From NCBI RefSeq assembly GCF_901827205.1, contig NZ_LR594675.1, positions 1,550,001 through 1,614,000 on the forward strand: a DNA stretch of 64,000 nt, given 5' to 3'. Source of the DNA: Variovorax sp. PBS-H4. Its GTDB lineage: Bacteria; Pseudomonadota; Gammaproteobacteria; Burkholderiales; Burkholderiaceae_C. Below the pieces are notes generated by a model that was not told the origin of the DNA, made no database searches, and saw nothing but the letters and a program-made list of their open reading frames with translations. Shown here piece by piece: positions 7,813 through 16,753 of the stretch (positions are counted from its first letter, which is position 1; each line of letters begins with the position of its first letter). The position numbers were made by a program, and so were the translations under genes.

Positions 7813-8808
7813 ATGAAGATCTGCGTGCTCGGTGCCGGCGCCTGGGGAACGGCGCTCGCCGTCAACGCGGCTGGCCGCCATGCGGTCAGCCTCTGGGCGC
7901 GCGATCCGGCCCAGGTGCAGGCCATGGCGGCGACGCGCGAGAACGCCCGCTACCTGCCTGGCATCCCGCTTCCCCCGTCGCTGGTTTTGTGCAGCGGCGC
8001 CGTGCTTGCTGCCGTCGCAGATGCTGACCTGGCCATCATTGCCACGCCCATGGCCGCTCTGCGCGAGCAGCTTACGGTGCTGCGCGATGCCGCTGGCCCC
8101 GTGGCGTGGCTCTGCAAGGGCGTGGAGCCCCCGCTGGCCGGTGCCGAGGGCCTGCTGGCGCACGAGATCCATGCCCAAGTCGCGCCCGGCCTGGCAGCCG
8201 GCGTGCTGAGCGGCCCCAGCTTTGCGCAGGAGGTCGCGCAGGGCCGCCCGACCGCGCTGGTCGCAGCCAGTGCCCATGCCGCGCTACGCGAGGCGCTGGT
8301 CAACGCCTTCCACGGCCCGAGCCTGCGTGTCTACGCCAACGAGGACATCGTCGGCGTCGAGGTCGGCGGCGCCGTGAAGAACGTGCTGGCGATCGCCACC
8401 GGCCTGGCCGACGGCCTGGATCTCGGCCTCAATGCACGCGCAGCCCTGATCACCCGCGGCCTGGCCGAGATGACGCGCCTGGGTCTCGCCCTGGGCGCCC
8501 GACCCGACACCTTCATGGGGCTTTCGGGCCTGGGCGACCTGGTGCTCACCGCCACCGGTGATCTCTCGCGCAACCGCAAGGTCGGCTTGCTTCTGGCCCA
8601 GGGCCAGACGCTGGCGCAGGCCGTGGACTCGCTCGGCCACGTGGCCGAGGGCGTCTATTGCGCGCGCACCGTGGTGCAGCGCGCGCGCCACCTGGGCGTC
8701 GAGATGCCCATTGCCGAGAGCGTGGTCGCCCTGCTCGACGGCCGCGTGCGGCCGGCGGAGGCGGTGGCGGAGCTGATGCGCCGCGAGCCAGGCGTCGAAG
8801 CGCCCTGA
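7813..8808 (+). CDS. gpsA: NAD(P)H-dependent glycerol-3-phosphate dehydrogenase
   Basis: The protein is 331 residues and makes sn-glycerol 3-phosphate for phospholipids from dihydroxyacetone phosphate. It starts MKICVLGAGAWGTALAVN, the dinucleotide-binding loop. It contains SGPSFAQEVAQGRPTA, the catalytic Lys region GGAVKNVLAIATGLADG, and FMGLSGLGDLVLTATGDLSRNR. The open frame extends upstream into secB, but family alignment places the start at ATG 7813. It sits 28 bp after secB and 40 bp before nadC. Confidence 0.95.
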   Translation: MKICVLGAGAWGTALAVNAAGRHAVSLWARDPAQVQAMAATRENARYLPGIPLPPSLVLCSGAVLAAVADADLAIIATPMAALREQLTVLRDAAGPVAWLCKGVEPPLAGAEGLLAHEIHAQVAPGLAAGVLSGPSFAQEVAQGRPTALVAASAHAALREALVNAFHGPSLRVYANEDIVGVEVGGAVKNVLAIATGLADGLDLGLNARAALITRGLAEMTRLGLALGARPDTFMGLSGLGDLVLTATGDLSRNRKVGLLLAQGQTLAQAVDSLGHVAEGVYCARTVVQRARHLGVEMPIAESVVALLDGRVRPAEAVAELMRREPGVEAP

Positions 8809-8848
8809 GGCCGGAGCCGGCGCGCGAAGACAGACAGAACAACACGAT

Positions 8849-9727
8849 ATGGATGACAACTTCTTCGACTTCTCCCCGGCCCGCATAGCCGAACTCGCTG
8901 CCGCCGACGGCGCGCGTGCCCTGCGTGAGGACGCCGGCGACGGCGACCTCACCGCCGCACTGGTGCCCGCCGGCAGCCGTGCCCATGCCCGTGTGCTGCT
9001 GCGCGAGCCCGCCGTGCTGTGCGGCTCGCCCTGGGTCGACGCCGTCGTGCGGCAGCTCGATCCGCAGGCGCGCATCGTCTGGCACGGCGCGGAAGGCGCG
9101 CGCTGCGCGGCCGACCAGGTAGTGCTGGAGGTCGAGGGCGATGCCCGTGCCTTGCTGACCGCCGAGCGCACCGCGCTCAACTTCCTTCAGCTCCTCAGCG
9201 CGGTCGCGACTCGCACGGCCGCCTATGTGGAGGCGGTGCGCGGCACGCGCGCCGTCATCGTCGACACGCGCAAGACGCTGCCGGGCCTGCGCCTGGCGCA
9301 GAAGTACGCGGTGCGTACGGGCGGAGGCACCAACCACCGCATCGGCCTCTACGACGCCATCCTCATCAAGGAAAACCACATCGCCGCGGCCGGCGGCGTC
9401 AGCGCCGCGCTGCGCGCCGCCGCCGAAGCAGGCCAGCGGGCCAGGTTCGTCGAGATCGAGGTCGAGACGCTGGCCCAGCTCGACGAGGCGCTGGGCCAGG
9501 GCGCACGCATGGTCCTGCTCGACAACATGGATCTCCCCACCTTGCGCGAGGCCGTGCGCCGCAACGATGCGGCGGCGGGCGCCCGGGCCGTGCTGGAAAT
9601 CTCGGGCGGCGTCACGATGGAGAGCGTGCGCGGCCTCGCCGAGACGGGCGTGGACCGCATCTCCATCGGGGCCCTGACCAAGGACATCAAGGCGATCGAT
9701 TTCTCGATGCGTTTCCAGGAAGCCTGA
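8849..9727 (+). CDS. nadC: Nicotinate-nucleotide pyrophosphorylase (carboxylating)
   Basis: This 292-residue enzyme converts quinolinate and PRPP to nicotinate mononucleotide, the third step of de novo NAD synthesis. It has the N-terminal EDAGDGDLTAALVPA, the LTAERTALNFLQLLSAVAT helix, the substrate loop VDTRKTLPGLRLAQKYAVRTGGG, and the barrel end EISGGVTMESVRGLAETGVDRIS. nadA follows after 3 bp, so the two are surely cotranscribed. nadB is encoded separately at 15.0-16.6 kb on the other strand. Confidence 0.96.
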   Translation: MDDNFFDFSPARIAELAAADGARALREDAGDGDLTAALVPAGSRAHARVLLREPAVLCGSPWVDAVVRQLDPQARIVWHGAEGARCAADQVVLEVEGDARALLTAERTALNFLQLLSAVATRTAAYVEAVRGTRAVIVDTRKTLPGLRLAQKYAVRTGGGTNHRIGLYDAILIKENHIAAAGGVSAALRAAAEAGQRARFVEIEVETLAQLDEALGQGARMVLLDNMDLPTLREAVRRNDAAAGARAVLEISGGVTMESVRGLAETGVDRISIGALTKDIKAIDFSMRFQEA

Positions 9728-9730
9728 TCC

Positions 9731-10843
9731 ATGACATCAGCAGTCATCAGCGTCGAGTACGAGCAGCCGATCGCCTCCGCCGCCTGCGACACGCGCCATG
9801 CCTGGGCACGTGTGCCGGCCGAGCCCTCGAAGGCCGAGCGCGAGGCGCTCAAGTCCCGCATCCGCCGCCTCCTGCGCGAGCGCGATGCGGTGATGGTGTC
9901 GCACTACTACGTGCACCCCGACCTGCAGGACCTGGCCGAGGAGACCGGCGGCATCGTCAGCGACTCGCTCGAGATGGCGCGTTTCGGCCGCGATCATCCG
10001 GCGCAGACCCTGGTCGTCTCCGGCGTGCGCTTCATGGGCGAGACCGCGAAGATCCTTTCGCCCGAGAAGCGCGTGCTGATGCCCGACCTCGACGCCACCT
10101 GCTCGCTCGACCTGGGCTGTCCGGCCGATGCCTTCAGCGCCTTCTGCGACCAGCACCCGGACCGTACCGTGGTCGTCTACGCCAACACCAGCGCCGCCGT
10201 GAAGGCGCGTGCCGACTGGCTGGTCACCTCCAGCTGTGCACTCGACGTGGTGAGCGCCCTTCACGCGCAAGGCCGCAAGATCCTCTGGGCGCCCGACCGG
10301 CACCTGGGCGACTACATCCGCCGCGAAACCGGCGCCGACATGCTGAGCTGGGACGGCGCCTGCATCGTGCATGACGAGTTCAAGGCGCTCGAGCTCGAAC
10401 TGTTGATCGAGGCCCATCCGGGCGCCAAGGTGCTGGTGCATCCCGAATCACCGGCGTCGGTCATCGCGCTGGCAGACGCCGTGGGCTCCACTTCGGGCAT
10501 CCTTGCCGCCGCGCAGCGCATGGACGCGCGCGAGTTCGTCGTCGCCACCGACACCGGCCTCCTGCACAAGCTGCGCACGCTCAACCCCGGCAAGACCTTC
10601 ATCGAGGCGCCCACCGCTGGCAACGGCGCCACTTGCAAGAGCTGCGCGCACTGTCCCTGGATGGCGATGAACGGCCTGGCCGATCTGGCCCGCGTGCTGG
10701 AGAAGGGCGAAGGCGAGGTGCATGTAGCGCCGGCGCTGGGCCGGCGTGCGCGCGTGCCGATCGACCGCATGCTGGCCTTCACCGCCGGGCTCAAGGAGGG
10801 CCACCCGGCGGGGAGCCTGGTCGCCGGCATCGGCGCGGCTTGA
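9731..10843 (+). CDS. nadA: Quinolinate synthase A
   Basis: This 370-residue [4Fe-4S] enzyme condenses iminoaspartate with dihydroxyacetone phosphate to quinolinate. It shows VMVSHYYVHPDLQDLAEETGGIVSDS, FMGETAKILSPEK, the cluster Cys in DATCSLDLGCP, VVYANTSAAVKA, HPES, and the C-terminal Cys cluster ATCKSCAHCPWMAMN. Its stop overlaps the ATG of the pabB-pabC fusion gene (TGATG). It consumes the iminoaspartate made by NadB from this same window. Confidence 0.96.
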   Translation: MTSAVISVEYEQPIASAACDTRHAWARVPAEPSKAEREALKSRIRRLLRERDAVMVSHYYVHPDLQDLAEETGGIVSDSLEMARFGRDHPAQTLVVSGVRFMGETAKILSPEKRVLMPDLDATCSLDLGCPADAFSAFCDQHPDRTVVVYANTSAAVKARADWLVTSSCALDVVSALHAQGRKILWAPDRHLGDYIRRETGADMLSWDGACIVHDEFKALELELLIEAHPGAKVLVHPESPASVIALADAVGSTSGILAAAQRMDAREFVVATDTGLLHKLRTLNPGKTFIEAPTAGNGATCKSCAHCPWMAMNGLADLARVLEKGEGEVHVAPALGRRARVPIDRMLAFTAGLKEGHPAGSLVAGIGAA

Positions 10844-12621
10844 TGGCGCCCGTTTCCGCGCTCATCGACTTTTCTTCTCCCGGCGAAACGCGCGACGCAC
10901 CGCGGCTGCGGCATGCCTTCGGGGTGCCGCGCGAGATCCTGCAGGCGCGCACGGCGCCCGAGGTCCGGCCCCTGCTGGATGCGGTGCAGGCGCAGGCTCG
11001 AGGCGGGCGTTGGTGCGTGGGCTATCTGCGCTACGAGGCGGCTGGCGCTTTCGACCCGGCACTGGCGGTGCGCGATCCCGTTGGACCGCTCGCCTGGTTC
11101 GGTGTCCACGACGCCGCGCTGCCCTGGCCCGGCGACGACCGCGATGCGGCGCAGCCGGCATTGACGTGGGAAGAGACGTTGTCGCGGGACGAGTTCGACC
11201 TGGCACTGGCCCGGCTGCGCGAGGCCATCGGCGCTGGTGACCTCTACCAGGTCAACTACACCTCGATGCTGCGCGGCCGTCTTGCCGGGGCTGCGGGCGC
11301 CGGCCCGCATGCCGTGGCGCGTGCCCTGTTCGCCGCCCTGCAGCGTGCACAGCCCGGCGGCTACGCGGCCTTCATCGACGATGGCGAGGAGCAGGTCCTG
11401 TCGGCATCGCCCGAGCTGTTCTTCGACTGGTGCGCGGGCCGGCTGCTCACGCGCCCCATGAAGGGCACCGCCGCGCGAGGCGCAACCGCGCAGGAGGATG
11501 CCGAGGCCGCCGCCCGGCTGCGCGAGTCAGCCAAGGAGCGCGCCGAAAACGTCATGATCGTCGACCTGCTGCGCAACGACATGTCGCGCGTTGCCCAGCC
11601 CTTCTCGGTGCGCGTGCCGCGCCTGTTCCGCGCCGAGGCATTGCCGACCGTCTGGCAGATGACCTCCGACATCGAGGCGCGCACGCGGCCCGGCTGCACG
11701 CTGGCCGAGGTGTTCGCGGCCCTGTTTCCGTGCGGTTCGGTGACGGGCGCTCCCAAGGTCAGCGCCATGCGCATGATCCGCGCGCTGGAGCCCGAGCCCC
11801 GGGGCGTCTACTGCGGCGCCGTGGGCGTGGTGCGGCCGGGTGGCGATGCCATCTTCAACGTGCCGATCCGCACCGTCACACTGCGCAGTGGGGCGGCGCG
11901 TTGCGGCATCGGCAGCGGCATCGTTGCCGAATCGCAGCCCGACGGCGAATGGCAGGAATGGCAGCACAAGCGCGCCTTCCTCGATCGCGCCAGCGCGCCG
12001 TTCGAACTGCTGGAGACGCTCGCGCTGGAAGACGGCACGCTGCGCGATGCTTCGGCCCATCTTGCGCGCATGGCCGCTGCGGCAGGGCACTTCGGCTACC
12101 CCTGGCCGGAGCAGGGCGCGGCACAGCGCCTGGAAGCGCTGCGCCAGTCGAATCCGCTGGGCCACTGGCGCGTGCGCCTTCTCCTGGACCACGGCGGTCG
12201 CATGCACGCGCAAGCCATCGCTCAGGAGGCCGCGCCGCAGCGCGTGCGCCTGCAACTGGCCGACCGGGCCTTCGACGCGTCACACAGCGAATTCGTGCGC
12301 TTCAAGACCACCCGCCGCTCGCACTACGAGGCCTTCGCGCCCACGCGTGCCGGCGTGTTCGACACCCTGTTGTGGAACCCGCGCGGCGAGCTCACCGAAT
12401 GCACGCGCGGCAACGTGGCTTTCCGGGTCGACGGCCGGTGGGTGACGCCGCCCCTGGCCTGCGGCCTGCTGGGCGGAGTCGGCCGGGCGCGCTGGCTGCG
12501 CGAGGGCCGGATGACGGAGTCGGTAGTGCGCCTGCAGGACCTGCCGCGGGTGGAGGCGCTGGCCTTCGTGAACAGCCTGCGGGGATGGATCGACGCCGAA
12601 CTCGACCTGCCGGTGGCCTGA
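10843..12621 (+). CDS. pabB: Bifunctional aminodeoxychorismate synthase component I / 4-amino-4-deoxychorismate lyase (PabB-PabC fusion)
   Basis: The protein has 592 residues in two parts. Residues 1 to about 390 are the chorismate-binding domain: YQVNYTSMLRG, RPMKGTAARG with the PabB-type Lys, ERAENVMIVDLLRNDMSRV, and PCGSVTGAPKVSAMRMI. Residues from about 400 to the end are a class IV PLP fold like PabC: the PLP Lys in FKTTRRSHYE and TECTRGNVAFRVDGRWVTPPL. Together these steps make p-aminobenzoate for folate from chorismate. The glutaminase PabA is not in the window. The ATG at 10843 overlaps the nadA stop, implying coupling. The gene converges on panC. Confidence 0.9.
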   Translation: MAPVSALIDFSSPGETRDAPRLRHAFGVPREILQARTAPEVRPLLDAVQAQARGGRWCVGYLRYEAAGAFDPALAVRDPVGPLAWFGVHDAALPWPGDDRDAAQPALTWEETLSRDEFDLALARLREAIGAGDLYQVNYTSMLRGRLAGAAGAGPHAVARALFAALQRAQPGGYAAFIDDGEEQVLSASPELFFDWCAGRLLTRPMKGTAARGATAQEDAEAAARLRESAKERAENVMIVDLLRNDMSRVAQPFSVRVPRLFRAEALPTVWQMTSDIEARTRPGCTLAEVFAALFPCGSVTGAPKVSAMRMIRALEPEPRGVYCGAVGVVRPGGDAIFNVPIRTVTLRSGAARCGIGSGIVAESQPDGEWQEWQHKRAFLDRASAPFELLETLALEDGTLRDASAHLARMAAAAGHFGYPWPEQGAAQRLEALRQSNPLGHWRVRLLLDHGGRMHAQAIAQEAAPQRVRLQLADRAFDASHSEFVRFKTTRRSHYEAFAPTRAGVFDTLLWNPRGELTECTRGNVAFRVDGRWVTPPLACGLLGGVGRARWLREGRMTESVVRLQDLPRVEALAFVNSLRGWIDAELDLPVA

Positions 12622-12717
12622 ACCGCCGAGGTCGATGACCACGGCGGGCATGCCAGCCTGGGAGCCTTCGCGTTGCAAGGTGAGAAGATCTCCTTGACGC
12701 TGTAGCTCATCAGGAAG

Positions 12718-13548
12718 TCAGATGTCGACTTCCAGGTTGTCGATCAGCCGCGTGGTGCCGAGCCGGGCGGCTGCCAGCGCCACGAGCGACTCGCCGGCCG
12801 CTGGCGCCTGCAGGTCGGCACGGCGGCGCAGCGCCATGTAGTCGGGCTTCCATCCTCGCGCTTCCAGCGAACGCATGGCGCGCGCCTCGATGGCCGCGAG
12901 ATCGCGCTCGCCCGAGCGCACGGCATCGGCCATTGCGTGCAAGGCCTTGGACAGCTGCGCCGCCTCGTCCCGCTCGGCACCGCTCAGGTAGCCGTTGCGC
13001 GACGACAGCGCCAGCCCGTCCTCGGCGCGCCGTGTCTCGCTGCCCACGATTTCGATGGGCAGCGCAAACTGACGGACCATGTGGCGGATCATCATCAGCT
13101 GCTGGTAGTCCTTCTTGCCGAACACCGTGACGCGCGGCTGCACGCAGGCGAAGAGCTTCATCACCACCGTGCAGACGCCGACGAAAAAGCCAGGCCGGAA
13201 ATGCCCTTCGAGAATGTCGGCCAGCGCCGGGTCCGGATGCACCTTGCAGGTCTGGGGCTCGGGGTAAAGCGTTTTCTCGTCGGGTGCGAACAGCAGGTCG
13301 CAGCCGACCGAGCGCAGCTTCTCGCAATCGCTGTCCCAGGTGCGTGGATAACTGTCGAAGTCCTCGTGCGGCAGGAACTGCAGCCGGTTGACAAAGATGC
13401 TGGCCACCGTGACGTCGCCCAGCGGCTTGGCCTCGCGCACCAGCGCCATGTGACCTTCGTGCAGGTTGCCCATGGTGGCGACCAGGGCAGGGCGCTGGTA
13501 GCCGCCCAGGAATTCGCGCAGTTCAGGAAGCGTGCGTGCGATGTGCAT
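12718..13548 (-). CDS. panC: Pantothenate synthetase
   Basis: This 276-residue enzyme joins pantoate and beta-alanine using ATP. It has VATMGNLHEGHMALVREA (the first nucleotide motif, with the usual ALH/GHLSL partly changed), ASIFVNRLQF, YPRTWDSDCEKL, VCTVVMKLFACVQPRVTVFGKKDYQQL, and LALSSRNGYLS. It is last in a minus-strand run nadB-panD-panB-panC and begins 9 bp after panB. Together the three pan genes supply most of the pantothenate pathway. Confidence 0.96.
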   Translation of the reverse strand: MHIARTLPELREFLGGYQRPALVATMGNLHEGHMALVREAKPLGDVTVASIFVNRLQFLPHEDFDSYPRTWDSDCEKLRSVGCDLLFAPDEKTLYPEPQTCKVHPDPALADILEGHFRPGFFVGVCTVVMKLFACVQPRVTVFGKKDYQQLMMIRHMVRQFALPIEIVGSETRRAEDGLALSSRNGYLSGAERDEAAQLSKALHAMADAVRSGERDLAAIEARAMRSLEARGWKPDYMALRRRADLQAPAAGESLVALAAARLGTTRLIDNLEVDI

Positions 13549-13557
13549 GGGGTGTTC

Positions 13558-14442
13558 CTACCAGGCGTGGAGTTGGTCGTCGGGAAAACTGCCGTCCTTC
13601 ACGGCGCGCACATAGGCCTCGATGGCCGGCGCGATGCCCTCGGCACTCTGCATGAAGTTGCGCACGAACTTTGCCATCTTGCCGAGGTTCATGCCCAGCA
13701 TGTCGTGCAGCACCAGGACCTGCCCGGCGGTGCCTCGCCCGGCACCGATGCCGATGGTGGCGCAGTGCTTCAGCTCGCCGGTGATTTCGGCGGCCAGCGC
13801 GGCCGGCACCATCTCCAGCACCAGCATCGCCGCGCCTGCGTCCTGCAGTGCATGGGCCTCGCGCTTGAGCCGCGCCGCGGCCTCGCCGCCCTTGCCCTGC
13901 ACGCGGTAGCCGCCTAGCGCGTGCACCGTTTGCGGCGTGAGGCCCAGGTGGGCGCACACGGGAATGCCGCGTTCCACCAGGAAGCGCACGATCTCGGTGG
14001 TCCAGCCTCCTCCCTCGAGCTTGACCATGTGGGCGCCGGCCTGCATCAGCGCCGCGGCGCTGCGCAACGCCTGCTCACGCGATTCGTGGTAACTGCCGAA
14101 GGGCAGGTCTGCAATCAGCCAGGCCGTGCCTTGCACGCGGTGCAGCCCGCGAAACACGCTCTCGGTGTGATAGCGCATGGTCTCCAGTGTCACGCCCGCC
14201 GTGCTGTGCAGGCCCTGGCAGACCATGCCCAGCGAATCGCCGACAAGGATGCACTCGACGCCGGCGGCATCGGCCATGGCGGCAAAGGTGGCGTCGTAGG
14301 CGGTCAGCATGACGATTTTTTCGCCGCGCGCGTGCATGTCGGCCAGCCGCGGCAGGCTCAGCGGCTTGCGCTGCGCGGGCCCCGAGGCGGGCGGCAGGGT
14401 GCCGTAGGGCGTGGCCGCGCTCGCGGCAGGCGTCGAAGGCAT
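13558..14442 (-). CDS. panB: 3-methyl-2-oxobutanoate hydroxymethyltransferase
   Basis: This 294-residue TIM-barrel enzyme makes ketopantoate from ketoisovalerate and methylene-tetrahydrofolate. It shows KIVMLTAYDATFAAMADAAG, ILVGDSLGMVCQG, VIADLPFGSYHESREQAL, KLEGGGWTTEIVRFLVERGIPVCAHLGLTPQ, and IGIGAGRGTAGQVLVLHDMLGM. The first 30 residues are Ala/Pro-rich and beyond the usual family start. It lies 9 bp before panC and 71 bp after panD. Confidence 0.96.
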   Translation of the reverse strand: MPSTPAASAATPYGTLPPASGPAQRKPLSLPRLADMHARGEKIVMLTAYDATFAAMADAAGVECILVGDSLGMVCQGLHSTAGVTLETMRYHTESVFRGLHRVQGTAWLIADLPFGSYHESREQALRSAAALMQAGAHMVKLEGGGWTTEIVRFLVERGIPVCAHLGLTPQTVHALGGYRVQGKGGEAAARLKREAHALQDAGAAMLVLEMVPAALAAEITGELKHCATIGIGAGRGTAGQVLVLHDMLGMNLGKMAKFVRNFMQSAEGIAPAIEAYVRAVKDGSFPDDQLHAW

Positions 14443-14513
14443 GGTCGGGATCTCTCCGTGGATCGGCCGGAGGCCGGGTCGGGTGGGGCGGCAGGCGCCC
14501 CGGGACTGCGCGC

Positions 14514-14915
14514 TCAGGCGGGAATGGCTTCGCTCGATGCAGGCTGCACGGCGATATGCGCACGCTCTTCCTTGATGCGGTTGGCGCCGTCCACGAACAC
14601 CAGCTTCGGCTGGTGGCTGCGCACCTGGTCCTCGGGCACCATCCCGAACGCGGCAATGATGACCAGGTCGCCCAGCGAGGCGCGGCGTGCGGCCGAGCCG
14701 TTGAGCGAGATGATGCCGCTGCCGCGCTGGCCGCGGATCGCGTAGGTCACGAAGCGCTCGCCGTTGTTGATGTTCCAGACGTGGATCTGCTCGTTCTCCG
14801 CGAGGTTGGCGGCCTCCAGCAGGTCTTCGTCGATGGCGCAGGAGCCTTCGTAGTGCAGCTCGCAGTCGGTGACGGTCGCGCGATGGATCTTTGACTTGAG
14901 CAGGTTACGGAGCAT
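14514..14915 (-). CDS. panD: Aspartate 1-decarboxylase (pyruvoyl enzyme proenzyme)
   Basis: This 133-residue protein makes beta-alanine from aspartate. The self-cleavage site is visible in ELHYEGSCAID (Gly-Ser bond at about residues 24-25), where Ser becomes the pyruvoyl cofactor. NGERFVTYAIRGQRGSGIISLNGSAARRA and GDLVIIAAFGMVPEDQV complete the pattern. It belongs to the pan group. It shares its substrate aspartate with the neighbouring NadB. Confidence 0.96.
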   Translation of the reverse strand: MLRNLLKSKIHRATVTDCELHYEGSCAIDEDLLEAANLAENEQIHVWNINNGERFVTYAIRGQRGSGIISLNGSAARRASLGDLVIIAAFGMVPEDQVRSHQPKLVFVDGANRIKEERAHIAVQPASSEAIPA

Positions 14916-15048
14916 GGGGTCGAGGCGAAGTGTGTGGTGGAAATCCCGCCCTTGGCCGGAGCCGGGCGCGCAAGGCGTCGAATGCTAGTGGAGAACCATC
15001 CAAAGAAAAATTCCGGCGAGGAACTTTGCCCGGCCTGCGCTGCGGCTT

Positions 15049-16629
15049 TCAGCTCGCCGGCGGCACCAGGATGGTGGGCGCCGCGGGCGCGGCAAGCGAT
15101 GGGTAGTCGCGGCTGAAGTGCAGCCCGCGGCTCTCGCGCCGGGCCTGGGCCGACCGCACGATGAGCGCGGCCACCTGCACCAGGTTGCGCAGCTCGAGCA
15201 GGTCGCGCGTGACGTGGAAATGGGCATAGAACTCCTGGATCTCGCGGTCCAGCAGCGCAATGCGATGGGTCGCGCGCTCCAGGCGCTTGTTGGTGCGCAC
15301 GATGCCCACGTAGTCCCACATGAAGCGGCGCAGCTCGTCCCAGTTGTGCGAGATGACCACCGTCTCGTCGGCGTCGCTGACGCGGCTGTCGTCCCACGCG
15401 GGCAGCGGCGCGACGGCACGGGCTGGCGCCTCGGCGATCGCCTGCGCGGCGGCACGGGCGAACACCATGCATTCGAGCAGCGAGTTGCTGGCCAGGCGGT
15501 TGGCCCCGTGCAGCCCAGTGCAGGCGGTCTCGCCGATGACGTGCAGGCCGGGCACGTCGGTGCGGCCCGCGAGATCGGTGAGCACCCCGCCGCAGGTGTA
15601 GTGCGCAGCCGGCACGACGGGGATCGGCTCGCGCGTGATGTCGATGCCCAACTCGGCACAGCGTGCCAGGATGTTGGGGAAATGTTCGCGCAGGAAGGCC
15701 GGGTTCTGGTGCGAGATGTCCAGGTGCACGCAGTCCAGCCCGTGCTTCTTCATTTCGAAGTCGATGGCGCGTGCGACCACGTCGCGCGGCGCGAGCTCTG
15801 CGCGCGCGTCGTGCGCTGGCATGAAGCGTGCACCCCCTGCCGATGGAGGCAGCTTCAGCAGCCCGCCTTCGCCCCGCACCGCCTCGCTGATCAGGAAGGA
15901 CTTGGCATGCGGGTGGTACAGGCAGGTTGGATGGAACTGGATGAACTCCATGTTCGCCACCCGGCAGCCTGCACGCCAGGCCGCGGCAATGCCGTCGCCG
16001 GTGGCGGTGTCGGGATTGGTGGTGTAGAGATAGACCTTGCCCGCGCCGCCGGTCGCCAGGATGGTGTGCGGCGCGCGGAAGGTGAGCACCTCGTCGGTGG
16101 CCTCGTCGAGCGCATAAAGGCCCAGGCAGGCCGGGTCATTCAAGCCCAGCTTGCTGCCGGTGATCAGGTCCACCAGCGTGTGCTGCTCGAACAACGTCAC
16201 GTTGGGCGTGCGGCGCACAGTGTCGATCAGCGTGCGCTGCACCGCAGCGCCGGTGGCATCGGTGGCGTGGACGATGCGGCGCTGGCTGTGCCCGCCTTCG
16301 CGCGTCAGGTGCAGCTCGCCGTTCTCGAGCGAGAAGGGCACGCCGAGACCGCGCAGCCATGCGATGGCTTCGGGCGCGTGCTCCACCACGAAGCGCGTGG
16401 CCGCCAGGTCGCAGAGGCCGGCCCCGGCAACCAGCGTGTCCTCCACATGGGACTGCAGGCTGTCGTCTTCGCCCAGCACCGCAGCAATCCCGCCCTGCGC
16501 CCACTGGCTGGCGCCATCGGCCAGCGCGCGCTTGGTGATCACAGCCACTCGGTGCGTGGGCGCGAGGTGCAACGCGGCGCTGAGGCCCGCGAGCCCACTG
16601 CCGACGATCAGGACGTCGAAATCGTGCAT
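15049..16629 (-). CDS. nadB: L-aspartate oxidase
   Basis: This 526-residue flavoenzyme oxidises aspartate to iminoaspartate, the substrate of NadA. The FAD Rossmann motif is VLIVGSGLAGLSAALHLA near residue 5. The capping and active-site segments are SQWAQGGIAAVLGEDDS, FVVEHAPEAIAWLRGLGVPF, TREGGHSQRRIVHA, FIQFHPTCLYHP and YTCGGVLTDLAGRT, all typical of the succinate dehydrogenase/NadB family. Its spacing of 133 bp from panD suggests it may have its own promoter. Confidence 0.95.
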   Translation of the reverse strand: MHDFDVLIVGSGLAGLSAALHLAPTHRVAVITKRALADGASQWAQGGIAAVLGEDDSLQSHVEDTLVAGAGLCDLAATRFVVEHAPEAIAWLRGLGVPFSLENGELHLTREGGHSQRRIVHATDATGAAVQRTLIDTVRRTPNVTLFEQHTLVDLITGSKLGLNDPACLGLYALDEATDEVLTFRAPHTILATGGAGKVYLYTTNPDTATGDGIAAAWRAGCRVANMEFIQFHPTCLYHPHAKSFLISEAVRGEGGLLKLPPSAGGARFMPAHDARAELAPRDVVARAIDFEMKKHGLDCVHLDISHQNPAFLREHFPNILARCAELGIDITREPIPVVPAAHYTCGGVLTDLAGRTDVPGLHVIGETACTGLHGANRLASNSLLECMVFARAAAQAIAEAPARAVAPLPAWDDSRVSDADETVVISHNWDELRRFMWDYVGIVRTNKRLERATHRIALLDREIQEFYAHFHVTRDLLELRNLVQVAALIVRSAQARRESRGLHFSRDYPSLAAPAAPTILVPPAS

Positions 16630-16640
16630 GGGTATTGGCT

Positions 16641-16690
16641 CTCACCGGGGGCGACACCAGCGGCCCGGCGAAGCAGGTTCCGCGGTGTCT
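16641..16690. repeat. Dispersed extragenic repeat, copy 1
   Basis: This about 50-bp stretch upstream of nadB (ACACCAGCGGCCCGGCGAAG and onward) is nearly the same as the stretch at 26418-26464. It can fold into a hairpin, with ACACCAGCGGCCCGG pairing with CCGCGGTGT across a short loop. It lies between nadB and scpA. Confidence 0.6.
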
Positions 16691-16753
16691 CCCGAAGCGG
16701 CCTGGCTTCGCCTGCCGCCAATCGAGGATCCCGGGTCCGGCAAAAGGGCAACG

